The notes under the pieces are model-generated. The model was not told the origin of the DNA. It saw nothing but the letters and a program-made list of their open reading frames with translations, and did not search any database. A DNA stretch of 64,000 bases from JAKACA01 sp963735115 (GTDB lineage: Bacteria > Actinomycetota > Acidimicrobiia > Acidimicrobiales > Bog-793), in contig CAVTJR010000002.1 in assembly GCA_963735115.1 (NCBI GenBank), positions 434,001 to 498,000 on the forward strand, in the 5' to 3' direction. Numbering within the stretch: the first letter of the stretch is position 1; each line of letters starts with the position of its first letter. Below, one piece after another: positions 17,272 through 25,018 of the stretch. The position numbers and the translations under genes are program-made.

Positions 17272-18735
17272 ATGTCCGCTGAGCTCGACGCCGTCGTCGT
17301 AGGGTCCGGGCCGAACGGCTTGGCGGCAGCCGTCGTGCTGTGCGCCGCCGGCCTCGCCGTGGGCGTCTACGAGATGGGACCGACCCCGGGAGGGGGCTGC
17401 CGGACGGAAGAGCTGACACTTCCCGGCTTCCACCACGACGTGTGCTCGGCGGGCCATCCACTCGCGATCGCGTCGGGTTTCTTCCGTCGCTTCGATCTCG
17501 CCTCCCGCGGCGTGCGCCTCCTGCAGCCTGAGGTCGCCTTCGCCCATCCCCTCGACGGCGGCCGAGCCGGCGCCGTCATGGCCTCGCTCGACGACACCGC
17601 CGCCGGCCTCGGCGAGGACGCCGAGGCCTGGCGCCACCTCTTCCGGCCGCTACTGCAACACCACCCCGCCATCACCGACGCCGTCCTCTCCTCCATGCGT
17701 GCCGTGCCACCTCAGCCCGTGGCCGTGGGCCGCTTCGGGCTCCTCGCCGTCAGATCAGCGGCTGCGATCGCAGGACGCTTCTCCGGCGACGAAGCGCGGG
17801 GACTCTTCGCCGGCGTGGCCGCTCACGGGATGATGGCCCTCGATCGGCCGGTGACCGGGGGCGTCGGCCTGCTGCTCTCCATGCTCGCCCAGGCCGTCGG
17901 GTTCCCCCTCGTCGAAGGCGGCAGCGCCGGCCTCGTCTCCGCCATGGTGGAGGCGATCGAGCAGCGGGGGGGAGAGGTTCGCACCGGCGAGCGGGTGACG
18001 TCGCTCGCCCAGCTTCCGCCGGCGGAGGCCGTCCTGCTCGACGTGACACCGCGGGCGCTCGTCGAGCTCGCCGGCGACCGCCTGCCGCCCCGCCAGCGGC
18101 GGCGGGCGGAGCGCTTCCGGTACGGGCCGGGCGTCTGCAAGGTGGACTGGGCCCTCGCCGGGCCGGTCCCGTGGGAAGCGGATGCGTGCCGGCGGGCCGG
18201 CACCGTGCACCTCGGCGGCACCTTCGAAGAGGTGGCTGCGTCCGAGGCGGAGGTGGCCGCCGGCCGCCACTCGGAACGGCCGTACGTGCTGACGATGCAA
18301 CCCTCCGTCATCGACGCCACGCGGGCGCCGAAGGGCAAGCACACGCTCTGGGCGTACTGTCATGTGCCAGCGGGGTCGACGCTCGATCGGAGCGAGGTGA
18401 TCGCCCGGCAGATCGACCGTTTCGCCCCCGGCTGGCGCGACCTCGTGCTCGCCAGCTCCGTGCGCACCGCCGCCGAGATGGCGGAGCACGATCCCAACTA
18501 CGTCGGAGGCGACATCGGATCCGGCACGCAGGATCTCCGCCAGACCTTCGCCCGGCCGGCGGCCACCTGGAACCCGTACCGCACCGGCATCCCCGGCGTC
18601 TACCTGTGCTCGTCCTCGACGCCGCCCGGGCCTGGGGTACACGGCCGCTGCGGCGAGCTGGCGGCCCTGTCGGTCCTGCGGGAAGTCTTCGGCCTGAAAC
18701 GCCCGCCGGGGATCGGACCGATCGAGCGGCCTTAG
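17272..18735 (+). CDS. FAD-dependent oxidoreductase, phytoene-desaturase-like
   Basis: A 487-residue flavoprotein. The N-terminal dinucleotide motif is VVVGSGPNGLAAAVVLCAAG, followed by the second fingerprint PGGGCRTEEL. The C-terminal FAD-binding part reads IPGVYLCSSSTPPGPGVHGRCGELAA. The family includes carotenoid desaturases and isomerases and many uncharacterised actinobacterial oxidoreductases; no other carotenoid gene is nearby. ATG 17272 has GAGGGG upstream. It diverges from the LuxR-type regulator, and its stop overlaps the proB stop by four bases in a convergent arrangement. Confidence 0.85.
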   Translation: MSAELDAVVVGSGPNGLAAAVVLCAAGLAVGVYEMGPTPGGGCRTEELTLPGFHHDVCSAGHPLAIASGFFRRFDLASRGVRLLQPEVAFAHPLDGGRAGAVMASLDDTAAGLGEDAEAWRHLFRPLLQHHPAITDAVLSSMRAVPPQPVAVGRFGLLAVRSAAAIAGRFSGDEARGLFAGVAAHGMMALDRPVTGGVGLLLSMLAQAVGFPLVEGGSAGLVSAMVEAIEQRGGEVRTGERVTSLAQLPPAEAVLLDVTPRALVELAGDRLPPRQRRRAERFRYGPGVCKVDWALAGPVPWEADACRRAGTVHLGGTFEEVAASEAEVAAGRHSERPYVLTMQPSVIDATRAPKGKHTLWAYCHVPAGSTLDRSEVIARQIDRFAPGWRDLVLASSVRTAAEMAEHDPNYVGGDIGSGTQDLRQTFARPAATWNPYRTGIPGVYLCSSSTPPGPGVHGRCGELAALSVLREVFGLKRPPGIGPIERP

Positions 18736-19829
18736 GCGTCGGTCAGCAGGACGAGGTCGTCCCGGTGGACGACCTCGTCAGCCAGGTCGGTCGGGAGCTC
18801 ATAGGTGCGTCGACCGAGCCATTCGCCCGAGCGTGCGGCCGCCACGCGGACGATCCCCTTGGCGAAGACGATCCCGTCAGGCCCGCGGATCTCGACGGCG
18901 TCGTCCTCCACGAAACCCCCCTCCACCCCGCTGACTCCAGCCGCCAACAGGCTCGTGCCCCGCTCGACGAGCGCCTGGCGGGCGCCGGCGTCCACGATGA
19001 GGACACCCGCCGGTTTGAGGGCGAAGGCGATCCAGAGCTTGCGGGCGGGCAGGGAGCGCTCGCGGGGCAGGAAGACCGTGCCGACCCCGACCGTGCCGGC
19101 GACCGCATCGGTGAGCACGGACGGCCGGTCGGCCGCTGCGATGACGGTGCGCACGCCCGACCAGGCGGCCATCTTGGCGGCGGCGAGTTTGGAGGCCATG
19201 CCACCGCGGGCGCCGTCGGTGCCGGGTCCACCGGCTGCCGCCTCGAGCTCGTGATCGATCTCGATGACCGATTCGATCAGCGTGGCCTCTTCGTCCGTCC
19301 TCGGATCGGCGCTGAAGAGGCCGGCTGTATCGGTGAGGAGGACGAGCACATCGGCCCCGATGAGGTGGGCGACGAGCGCCGCCAGCCGGTCGTTGTCGCC
19401 GAAACGGATCTCGTCGTCGGCAATGGCGTCGTTCTCGTTCACGATGGGCACGACGCCGAGCTCGAGGAGCCGAAGCAGCGTCTCGCGGGCATACAGGTAG
19501 CGCTGCCGGTGCCCGAAGTCGAGGGGCGCCAGCAGCACCTGGCCGACGAGCAACCCGAGAGCGGCGAAGGCGTCGGCGTACACCCGCATGAGGCGGTGCT
19601 GGCCGATGGCAGAGAGCGCCTGCAAGGTCACAGGGTCGCTCGGGCGTGCGCCACCGGGCGAAAGGGAGGCGACGCCGGCGCTGACGGCCCCGGAGGTGAC
19701 GAGCACGGCGCGGTGGCCGCCCTTGCGGACCGCTTCGAGGTCAGCAGCCAGCTTGGCGATCGACCCGGTGTCGATGCCTCCTTCGGGCAGCGTGACCGAG
19801 CTCGTGCCGATCTTGACGACGACGATCAC
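18732..19829 (-). CDS. proB: Glutamate 5-kinase
   Basis: First enzyme of proline synthesis, phosphorylating glutamate. The 365-residue length fits. It has the amino-acid kinase start VVVKIGTSS, LVTSGAVSAG, and NENDAIADDEIRFGDNDRLAALVA, then a C-terminal PUA domain from about residue 275. Proline feedback normally acts on this kinase. GTG 19829 lies four bases after the obg stop, with GGTGAGG as the likely ribosome site, so proB is coupled to obg. proA is not next to it. Confidence 0.95.
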   Translation of the reverse strand: MIVVVKIGTSSVTLPEGGIDTGSIAKLAADLEAVRKGGHRAVLVTSGAVSAGVASLSPGGARPSDPVTLQALSAIGQHRLMRVYADAFAALGLLVGQVLLAPLDFGHRQRYLYARETLLRLLELGVVPIVNENDAIADDEIRFGDNDRLAALVAHLIGADVLVLLTDTAGLFSADPRTDEEATLIESVIEIDHELEAAAGGPGTDGARGGMASKLAAAKMAAWSGVRTVIAAADRPSVLTDAVAGTVGVGTVFLPRERSLPARKLWIAFALKPAGVLIVDAGARQALVERGTSLLAAGVSGVEGGFVEDDAVEIRGPDGIVFAKGIVRVAAARSGEWLGRRTYELPTDLADEVVHRDDLVLLTDA

Positions 19830-19833
19830 GACC

Positions 19834-21129
19834 TCACCAGTTGGGCTCGTACGAGAACTCCATCCGTCCGATCTGGACGGGATCGCCCTCCTTGGCGCCG
19901 GCTTTGGCCAAGGCCCGGTCGACGCCGATGCGCTTGAGCCGGCGTTGCACGTGGGCGAGGGCGTCGGGATCGTTGAGATCCGAGACGGCGACGGCACGCA
20001 GCGCCTCGCGGCCGGAGACGACCCAGACGTTGCCAGGGCGGTCCACGGCCACCCCTTCGGGAGCGGGGCGGTGGATGACGGGAGACGTGCGCGGCGCCGG
20101 CGAGGCCAGCCGGGCCGTCGCCACGATCTCCATGCAGCGCCCGACGAGCTCGCTCAACCCGGCGCCGGTGACGGCCGAGATCTCCAGATCGCCGCCGTAG
20201 CTCTCGAGCGGGGGGCGCTCGCCCTCGGGCCGGACGTCCAGCCTGGAGCCGACGACGAGGCGCGGGCGGTCGAGCAGCTCTGGGCGATAGCGCTCGAGCT
20301 CGTGCAGGAGGGCGCGCACCTGCTCGGCCGGTTGCCGCCCTTCGCTCGGGCCGAAGTCCTCTAGGTGTGCGAGGTCGACGAGTATGAGGAGCACGCGGGC
20401 GCGCTCCACATGGCGAAGGAAGCGGTGCCCGAGCCCGTAGCCGTCGGCCGCACCTTCGACGAGGCCGGGAATGTCGGCGATGACGAACTGGGAGGGCGCC
20501 GTCGTCGCCGAGCGGGCACCGACGTAGACGACGCCGAGATGGGGCTCGAGGGTGGTGAAGGGGTAGTCGGCGACCTTCGGGCGGGCGGCCGAGACGCGCG
20601 CCACGAGAGTCGACTTGCCGGCGTTCGGGAAGCCGACGAGGGCGACGTCCGCCATGAGCTCGAGCTCCAGGTTGAGCCAACGCTCCTCGCCGAGCTCTCC
20701 CTGCTCGGCAAAGGCGGGGGCGCGCAGACGGTTCGTGAGGAAGCGGGCGTTCCCGCGGCCGCCGCGGCCGCCCTCTGCTGCGAGGAACCGGTCGCCCGTG
20801 GCGACCAGATCCGCCAGCAGATCCCCCTCGAGCGAATGCACGAGCGTGCCTTCCGGCACGGGCACCACGAGGTCGGCACCGCCGCGGCCGTGGCGGCGCT
20901 TGCCGCTTCCGTGGGTGCCGTCGCCACCGCGCCGGAAGGGGTGCTCCTCGAAGCCGAGGAGCGAGACGACCTGGTTGGAGGCCTCCAGGAAGACATTGCC
21001 GCCCGGCCCGCCGTCGCCGCCGTCCGGGCCGCCCTTCGACACGTAGGCCTCGCGCCGGAACGAGACGGCTCCGGCGCCTCCGTTGCCCGCCTTGACGTGC
21101 ACCTGTGCTTCGTCGACGAAGCCGGGCAT
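19834..21129 (-). CDS. obg: GTPase Obg/CgtA
   Basis: Essential ribosome-associated GTPase of 431 residues. The glycine-rich Obg fold begins FVDEAQVHVKAGNGGAGAVS. The G domain has G1 GFPNAGKST, G2/G3 region with YPFTTLEPHLG and DIPGLVEGA, and a C-terminal OCT domain near residues 345-425. It functions in 50S maturation and growth or stress control. Order rplU-rpmA-obg-proB is the standard actinobacterial one, here with an AlgH-type gene inserted before obg. Confidence 0.97.
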   Translation of the reverse strand: MPGFVDEAQVHVKAGNGGAGAVSFRREAYVSKGGPDGGDGGPGGNVFLEASNQVVSLLGFEEHPFRRGGDGTHGSGKRRHGRGGADLVVPVPEGTLVHSLEGDLLADLVATGDRFLAAEGGRGGRGNARFLTNRLRAPAFAEQGELGEERWLNLELELMADVALVGFPNAGKSTLVARVSAARPKVADYPFTTLEPHLGVVYVGARSATTAPSQFVIADIPGLVEGAADGYGLGHRFLRHVERARVLLILVDLAHLEDFGPSEGRQPAEQVRALLHELERYRPELLDRPRLVVGSRLDVRPEGERPPLESYGGDLEISAVTGAGLSELVGRCMEIVATARLASPAPRTSPVIHRPAPEGVAVDRPGNVWVVSGREALRAVAVSDLNDPDALAHVQRRLKRIGVDRALAKAGAKEGDPVQIGRMEFSYEPNW

Positions 21130-21139
21130 CAGTTCGCTC

Positions 21140-21742
21140 TCAGTTCAGGGAGGCGTCGACAGGGTGGCGCGCCAGCACCGCCAGCCAGCCGCCCTGGCGG
21201 CGGAGGACCCGTTCCCAGAGGGCCGACGGCTCGGGGCTGAGCACATCGGTCTGACGTCCCTCCACGACGAACCAGGCTCCCGCCTCGATCTCCTCCTCCA
21301 GCTGCCCGGGGCCCCAGCCCGAATAGCCGGTGAAGACGCGCAGGCCCGTGAACGAGACGCCGATCTCCTCCGGAGCGCGGTTGAGGTCAACCGTGCCCAG
21401 ATCCCCGATGAGGGGCGAGAAGCCGTCAGCTTCGGAATCCCCACCGTCGGGCGGATCCTCCACGGCCGGGTGGTCCCGGCCGTCGTTTTGTGTGCGACCG
21501 ACGCAGATGGCGGCGTTCGGCTGCACGGGGCCGCCGAGGAAGAGCACCGGCGGCTCGGAGGCGTGCAGGCCCCAGTGCGGCACGACCTCGTCGATGGCCG
21601 TCTCGCTCGGCCGGTTCAGCACGACGCCGAGGGCGCCGTCATCGTCGGCGGCGAGCAGGAACACAACGGCGCGGTGGAAATTCGGGTCCTCCAGGGTCGG
21701 TGAGGCGACGACGAGGCGGCCCTTGGCGGGAGGTGCGGACAT
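21140..21742 (-). CDS. YqgE/AlgH family protein (DUF179)
   Basis: A 200-residue DUF179 protein. Typical family elements are GRLVVASPTLEDPNFHRAVVFL, GALGVVLNRPSE, LFLGGPVQPN and the late VFTGYSGWGPGQLEEEIEAGAW. The biochemical role is unknown, although the family is widespread and was first named in alginate regulation. Its place between rpmA (13 bases upstream) and obg (10 bases downstream) ties its expression to ribosome assembly genes. An acidic Asp/Gly insert near residues 90-105 is longer than usual. Confidence 0.9.
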   Translation of the reverse strand: MSAPPAKGRLVVASPTLEDPNFHRAVVFLLAADDDGALGVVLNRPSETAIDEVVPHWGLHASEPPVLFLGGPVQPNAAICVGRTQNDGRDHPAVEDPPDGGDSEADGFSPLIGDLGTVDLNRAPEEIGVSFTGLRVFTGYSGWGPGQLEEEIEAGAWFVVEGRQTDVLSPEPSALWERVLRRQGGWLAVLARHPVDASLN

Positions 21743-21754
21743 CTCCCGCCCTAC

Positions 21755-22051
21755 TCAGTTCGCGAGCGGACCGGGGCTTCCGCCGTTCGCGGCCGATCCG
21801 TCGGCCGGAAGGATGTCGACGAGCCGCCGTCCTCGCCGGGCACCGAATTTGACGCTCCCGTCCGCCGTGGCGAACAGGGTGTCGTCCTTGCCGCGTCCGA
21901 CGTTCTCGCCCGGATGAAAGTGCGTGCCCCGCTGGCGGACGATGATCGCCCCGGCGTGGACCATCGTGCCGTCGTACACCTTGACGCCGAGGCGCTGGGC
22001 GTTCGAGTCGCGCCCGTTGCGGGTGGAGCCGCCACCCTTGGTCTTTGACAC
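21755..22051 (-). CDS. rpmA: 50S ribosomal protein L27
   Basis: Ribosomal protein near the peptidyl transferase centre. The N-terminus SKTKGGGSTRNGRDSNAQRLG and the later IIVRQRGTHFHPGENVG are diagnostic. At 98 residues it is about ten longer than average, because of a Gly/Pro/Ala tail after DILPA. GTG 22051 has AGGAGG seven bases upstream. It lies 13 bases after rplU. Confidence 0.97.
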   Translation of the reverse strand: MSKTKGGGSTRNGRDSNAQRLGVKVYDGTMVHAGAIIVRQRGTHFHPGENVGRGKDDTLFATADGSVKFGARRGRRLVDILPADGSAANGGSPGPLAN

Positions 22052-22064
22052 CTCGAGGCCTCCT

Positions 22065-22595
22065 TCAGTCCTGCTCGGTCGTGACAGCGGCGTCGCCGGC
22101 GTCGCTCTGGTCCGCAGCGGCAGCCGCCTTCGCGGCGGTGGTCTTCGAGGCGCCAGCCGCCTTCGAGGCGGCAGAGGTCTTCGCGGCGGCGGTCTTCGCG
22201 GCGCCAGGGGTCTTCGCGGCAGCGGTCTTCGCGACGTCGGCGGTCTTCGAACTGCCAGCCGCCTTCGAGGCGGCAGCGGTCGACGCGCTGGCGCCGATGC
22301 CCGTGATCTCGAGTGTCGTGTAGCGCTGGCGATGCCCGTAGTGCCGCCGCTGGCGGGTCTTCGACTTGTAGGTGAAACCCACGATCTTTGGTCCCTTCAC
22401 CTCGCCGACGACCGTCGCCGTCACGCACTGTCCGGCGAGGGCCTCGGCCGAAACCGTCACCTCAGCGCCGTCGACGACGAGAAGGGGCGTGAGAGTGAGC
22501 TCGTCGCCAGGGGCCACATCGAGCAGCTCGACGTCGACGAGCTCGCCGACCTCGACCCGTTCTTGCTTTCCACCGGCGTTGATGACCGCGTACAT
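22065..22595 (-). CDS. rplU: 50S ribosomal protein L21 with Lys/Ala-rich tail
   Basis: Residues 1-102 are a normal L21: MYAVINAGGKQ at the start and GFTYKSKTRQRRHYGHRQ near the end. The protein then continues for about 70 residues of Ala/Lys/Ser/Thr repeats (KTAAAKT and SKAAGASKT types) ending in an acidic cap. The tail resembles histone H1 or HU-type nucleic-acid-binding extensions and is absent from E. coli L21. ATG 22595 follows AAAGGG. A -10-like TAGGGT lies ten bases upstream, so rplU probably has its own promoter separate from rne. Confidence 0.95.
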   Translation of the reverse strand: MYAVINAGGKQERVEVGELVDVELLDVAPGDELTLTPLLVVDGAEVTVSAEALAGQCVTATVVGEVKGPKIVGFTYKSKTRQRRHYGHRQRYTTLEITGIGASASTAAASKAAGSSKTADVAKTAAAKTPGAAKTAAAKTSAASKAAGASKTTAAKAAAAADQSDAGDAAVTTEQD

Positions 22596-22604
22596 AGGCC
22601 CTTT

Positions 22605-22610
22605 ACCCTA
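22605..22610 (-). promoter_or_regulatory. Candidate -10 box for rplU
   Basis: TAGGGT on the minus strand lies nine bases before the rplU ATG; an overlapping TACTAG is an alternative. No good -35 is visible. Spacing implies a very short 5' leader. Confidence 0.35.
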
Positions 22611-22641
22611 GTACGCCTGCTGGAAGGCTCCGGACGGCGGG

Positions 22642-22673
22642 GCGGGCCGGCGGCGGGGGTGAAACCGGCCCGC
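22642..22673 (-). terminator. 9-bp perfect hairpin between rne and rplU
   Basis: GCGGGCCGG at 22642-22650 pairs with CCGGCCCGC at 22665-22673 around a 14-base loop. It begins about 28 bases after the rne stop and lies before the rplU -10 box. No T tract follows; it could terminate rne transcripts or be an RNA processing site. Confidence 0.5.
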
Positions 22674-22700
22674 TCACCTCGTGTCGAGGCCTACGCGAGG

Positions 22701-24722
22701 TCACTCGGGCTCCTCGAAGACGATCCCGCGCCCGTTGCACATCGGGCAGGTCTGCGAGAGCGTCTCCACCAACCCCTCACCGACACGTTTTCGCGTCATC
22801 TCACAAAGACCCAGCTCAGAGATGTCAAAGACCTGTGTCGGCGTCTTGTCGCGGGCGAGGGCGGACCGGAAGGCGGACATGACTGCCTGCCGGTTCGCCT
22901 TCAACTCCATGTCGATGAAGTCGATGACGATGATGCCGCCGATGTCCCGCAGTCGCAGCTGGCGGGCGATCTCGGCAGCTGCCTCGAGGTTGTTCTCGAA
23001 GACGGTCTCCTCCAGGCTGGAGGATCCGACGTTCTTGCCGGTGTTGACGTCGATGACCGTGAGCGCCTCCGTGCGCTCGATGATGAGCGACCCGCCGGAC
23101 GGCAGCCAAACTTTGCGGTCGAGCGCCTTGTGCAACTGCTCGTGCACGTGGTGGCGCTCGAAGAGCGGGAGTGGCTCGGACGTCGTGTCGTACAGCTCGA
23201 TGCGTTCGGCCAGGGCCGGCTCCAGCTCGGCGACGTACGCCCTCACCACCTCGAAGAGATCGGGGTCGTCGATGAGGACCGACCGGTGCTCCTCCGTCAG
23301 CTCCTCCCGGATGATGCGCACGGCCATGTGCGGCTCGGCGTAGAGCAAGGCGGGTGCCGGCAGGCGCTTGGCGCGCTCGTCGAGCTCGTCCCATTTCGCC
23401 ACGAGCTGCAGCACGTCGTGACGCAAGTCCTCGGCGGACGCTCCCGCCGCCGCCGTGCGGACGATGAGCCCGTGTCCCTCCGGGCGCACCTCGTCGAGGA
23501 TGCGGCGGAGGCGGCGGCGCTCGTTGTCGTCGAGGCGCCGGGAGATGCCATAGGTGTTCGACTGCGGGACGAGTACGACGAAACGCCCCGGCAGCGACAC
23601 CTCCTGTGTCAAGCGGGCGCCCTTCAGGCCGATGGGGTTCTTCGTGACCTGGCAGACGATCGTCTGGCCGGGACGCAAGAGGTGCTCGATGCGGTCCGCC
23701 CCAGGCTGGCGCTCGATGTCGTCGCGGTCAAACGCCACGTCGCCCCAGTAGAGCACGGCATTCTTCGGGGTCCCGATGTCGACGAAGGCGGCCTCCATGC
23801 CGGGAAGGACGTTCTTCACCCGGCCGCGGTAGATGTTGCCGATGATCTGGAGGTCCTCGTCCTGCGGGCGGGCGACGTAGTGCTCGACGAGGGCGCGGCC
23901 TTCGAGCACGGCGATCTGGGTCCGCTCCGGCTCCACGTGCACGCACATGAGGTAGCGGCCGACGGGCTTGCCGCGGCGCTCCCGGCCGCGCCGGCGCGAG
24001 CCGGCATCGTCATCGGCCTCGCCGGCGACGGCGGCGAGCTCGGCACCGCCGTCTGCTGCCGCCGGTGGGCTGCCGGCCCTGGCCTGGCGGCCCCGGCCAC
24101 CGCCGGCGTTTACACCTGCCCCGCTGCCTGCAGCTTCGGCTCCGCCGCCGCGTCCGGCGCCCGAGCCCGCTTGACGCCCTCCGCTGTTGCCCGCCGACGG
24201 CGAACCCCGGCCTCCGGCACCGGCCGTGCCGGCACCGGACGATCCCTTGCCGCCGGCGGAGGAAGCCGTCCCTCCGCCTCCGCCGCTACCCGAACCGCGG
24301 CGTCCGCGACCTCCGCGACGCCGGCGGGAACCACCTCCCGAGCCACCGGCACCGGGAGATGCGCCGCCGTCGGTTGTTTCGCTCCCGCCGGTCGTGACGC
24401 TGCCGCCCGCGCTGGCGCCGCCCTTGGCGCCATTGCCAGGCGGTGCAGCCGGCACGGGTGGGGCCGGGCGCGAGTCACCGATCCTCGGCCGTCCTGGACT
24501 CGCAGGCCGGCTGTCGAGGGAGTCAGCCGGTGTGAGTGATCCCGCCGACCCGACGGCGAGCGGCTGGGCGTCGGCGTTCTCCGAGCCGGGCTGGCGAGCG
24601 CTCCGTGGCTCGGCCGAGCCGTCGGCGGCTCCGTTCGGCCCCGGTGAGCTGGCCGGGCGGTCTGGGGAGGCGTCCCCAGGCAATCGCTCGGCCGGCCCCG
24701 GGCCGGTCATCGAGTCCGACAT
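22701..24722 (-). CDS. rne: Ribonuclease E/G
   Basis: Main endoribonuclease for mRNA decay and rRNA processing, 673 residues. Unlike E. coli, the disordered region is at the N-terminus: about 240 residues rich in Gly, Ser, Arg and Pro. It is followed by the S1-like domain (IIGNIYRGRVKNVLPGMEAAF). Catalytic aspartates are in VIDVNTGKN and IIVIDFIDM, and the zinc link is CPMC near the C-terminus, which then stops shortly after. ATG 24722 is preceded by a GAAGGG stretch; an upstream in-frame start at 24854 is less convincing. N-terminal extensions are normal in actinobacterial RNase E. Confidence 0.95.
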   Translation of the reverse strand: MSDSMTGPGPAERLPGDASPDRPASSPGPNGAADGSAEPRSARQPGSENADAQPLAVGSAGSLTPADSLDSRPASPGRPRIGDSRPAPPVPAAPPGNGAKGGASAGGSVTTGGSETTDGGASPGAGGSGGGSRRRRGGRGRRGSGSGGGGGTASSAGGKGSSGAGTAGAGGRGSPSAGNSGGRQAGSGAGRGGGAEAAGSGAGVNAGGGRGRQARAGSPPAAADGGAELAAVAGEADDDAGSRRRGRERRGKPVGRYLMCVHVEPERTQIAVLEGRALVEHYVARPQDEDLQIIGNIYRGRVKNVLPGMEAAFVDIGTPKNAVLYWGDVAFDRDDIERQPGADRIEHLLRPGQTIVCQVTKNPIGLKGARLTQEVSLPGRFVVLVPQSNTYGISRRLDDNERRRLRRILDEVRPEGHGLIVRTAAAGASAEDLRHDVLQLVAKWDELDERAKRLPAPALLYAEPHMAVRIIREELTEEHRSVLIDDPDLFEVVRAYVAELEPALAERIELYDTTSEPLPLFERHHVHEQLHKALDRKVWLPSGGSLIIERTEALTVIDVNTGKNVGSSSLEETVFENNLEAAAEIARQLRLRDIGGIIVIDFIDMELKANRQAVMSAFRSALARDKTPTQVFDISELGLCEMTRKRVGEGLVETLSQTCPMCNGRGIVFEEPE

Positions 24723-25018
24723 CGGGAAGATCCCTTCTCGAGGGCGCGCAGACGCGCGCCGGTCGCACCCGACAGGCGGCTGGCGCCGCGCACAGCGTCG
24801 CAGCGGCGCGCCAGCCTGGGGTGCTTTCGTCAGTGACGAGCACAGTGTCCCCACCGTCCCGGCCTGGGCTGGCAGTGCCGCACGCGGCGGTATACCGGTC
24901 GAGCCACACGGCGAAGGCGGAACAGACGACGAGCGCGGGAGCCACGGGCTGCGGCGATCTGGGCGTTGTCATCCTGGACGACAGCCTAGTGCCGCCGCGA
25001 CGCCAAAAAGGACGTTGC
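24723..25018 (-). other. Noncoding gap between mrdA and rne
   Basis: This 296-base stretch has no convincing gene. It should hold the rne promoter and leader. Open frames across it are continuations of neighbouring reading frames or low-quality GC-driven frames. rodA, which often follows mrdA, is not here. Confidence 0.5.

Noticed and set aside
21924..24539. 871-codon open frame on the plus strand over rplU and rne
   Set aside because: It is antisense to two conserved genes and has low-complexity composition typical of mirror frames at high GC.
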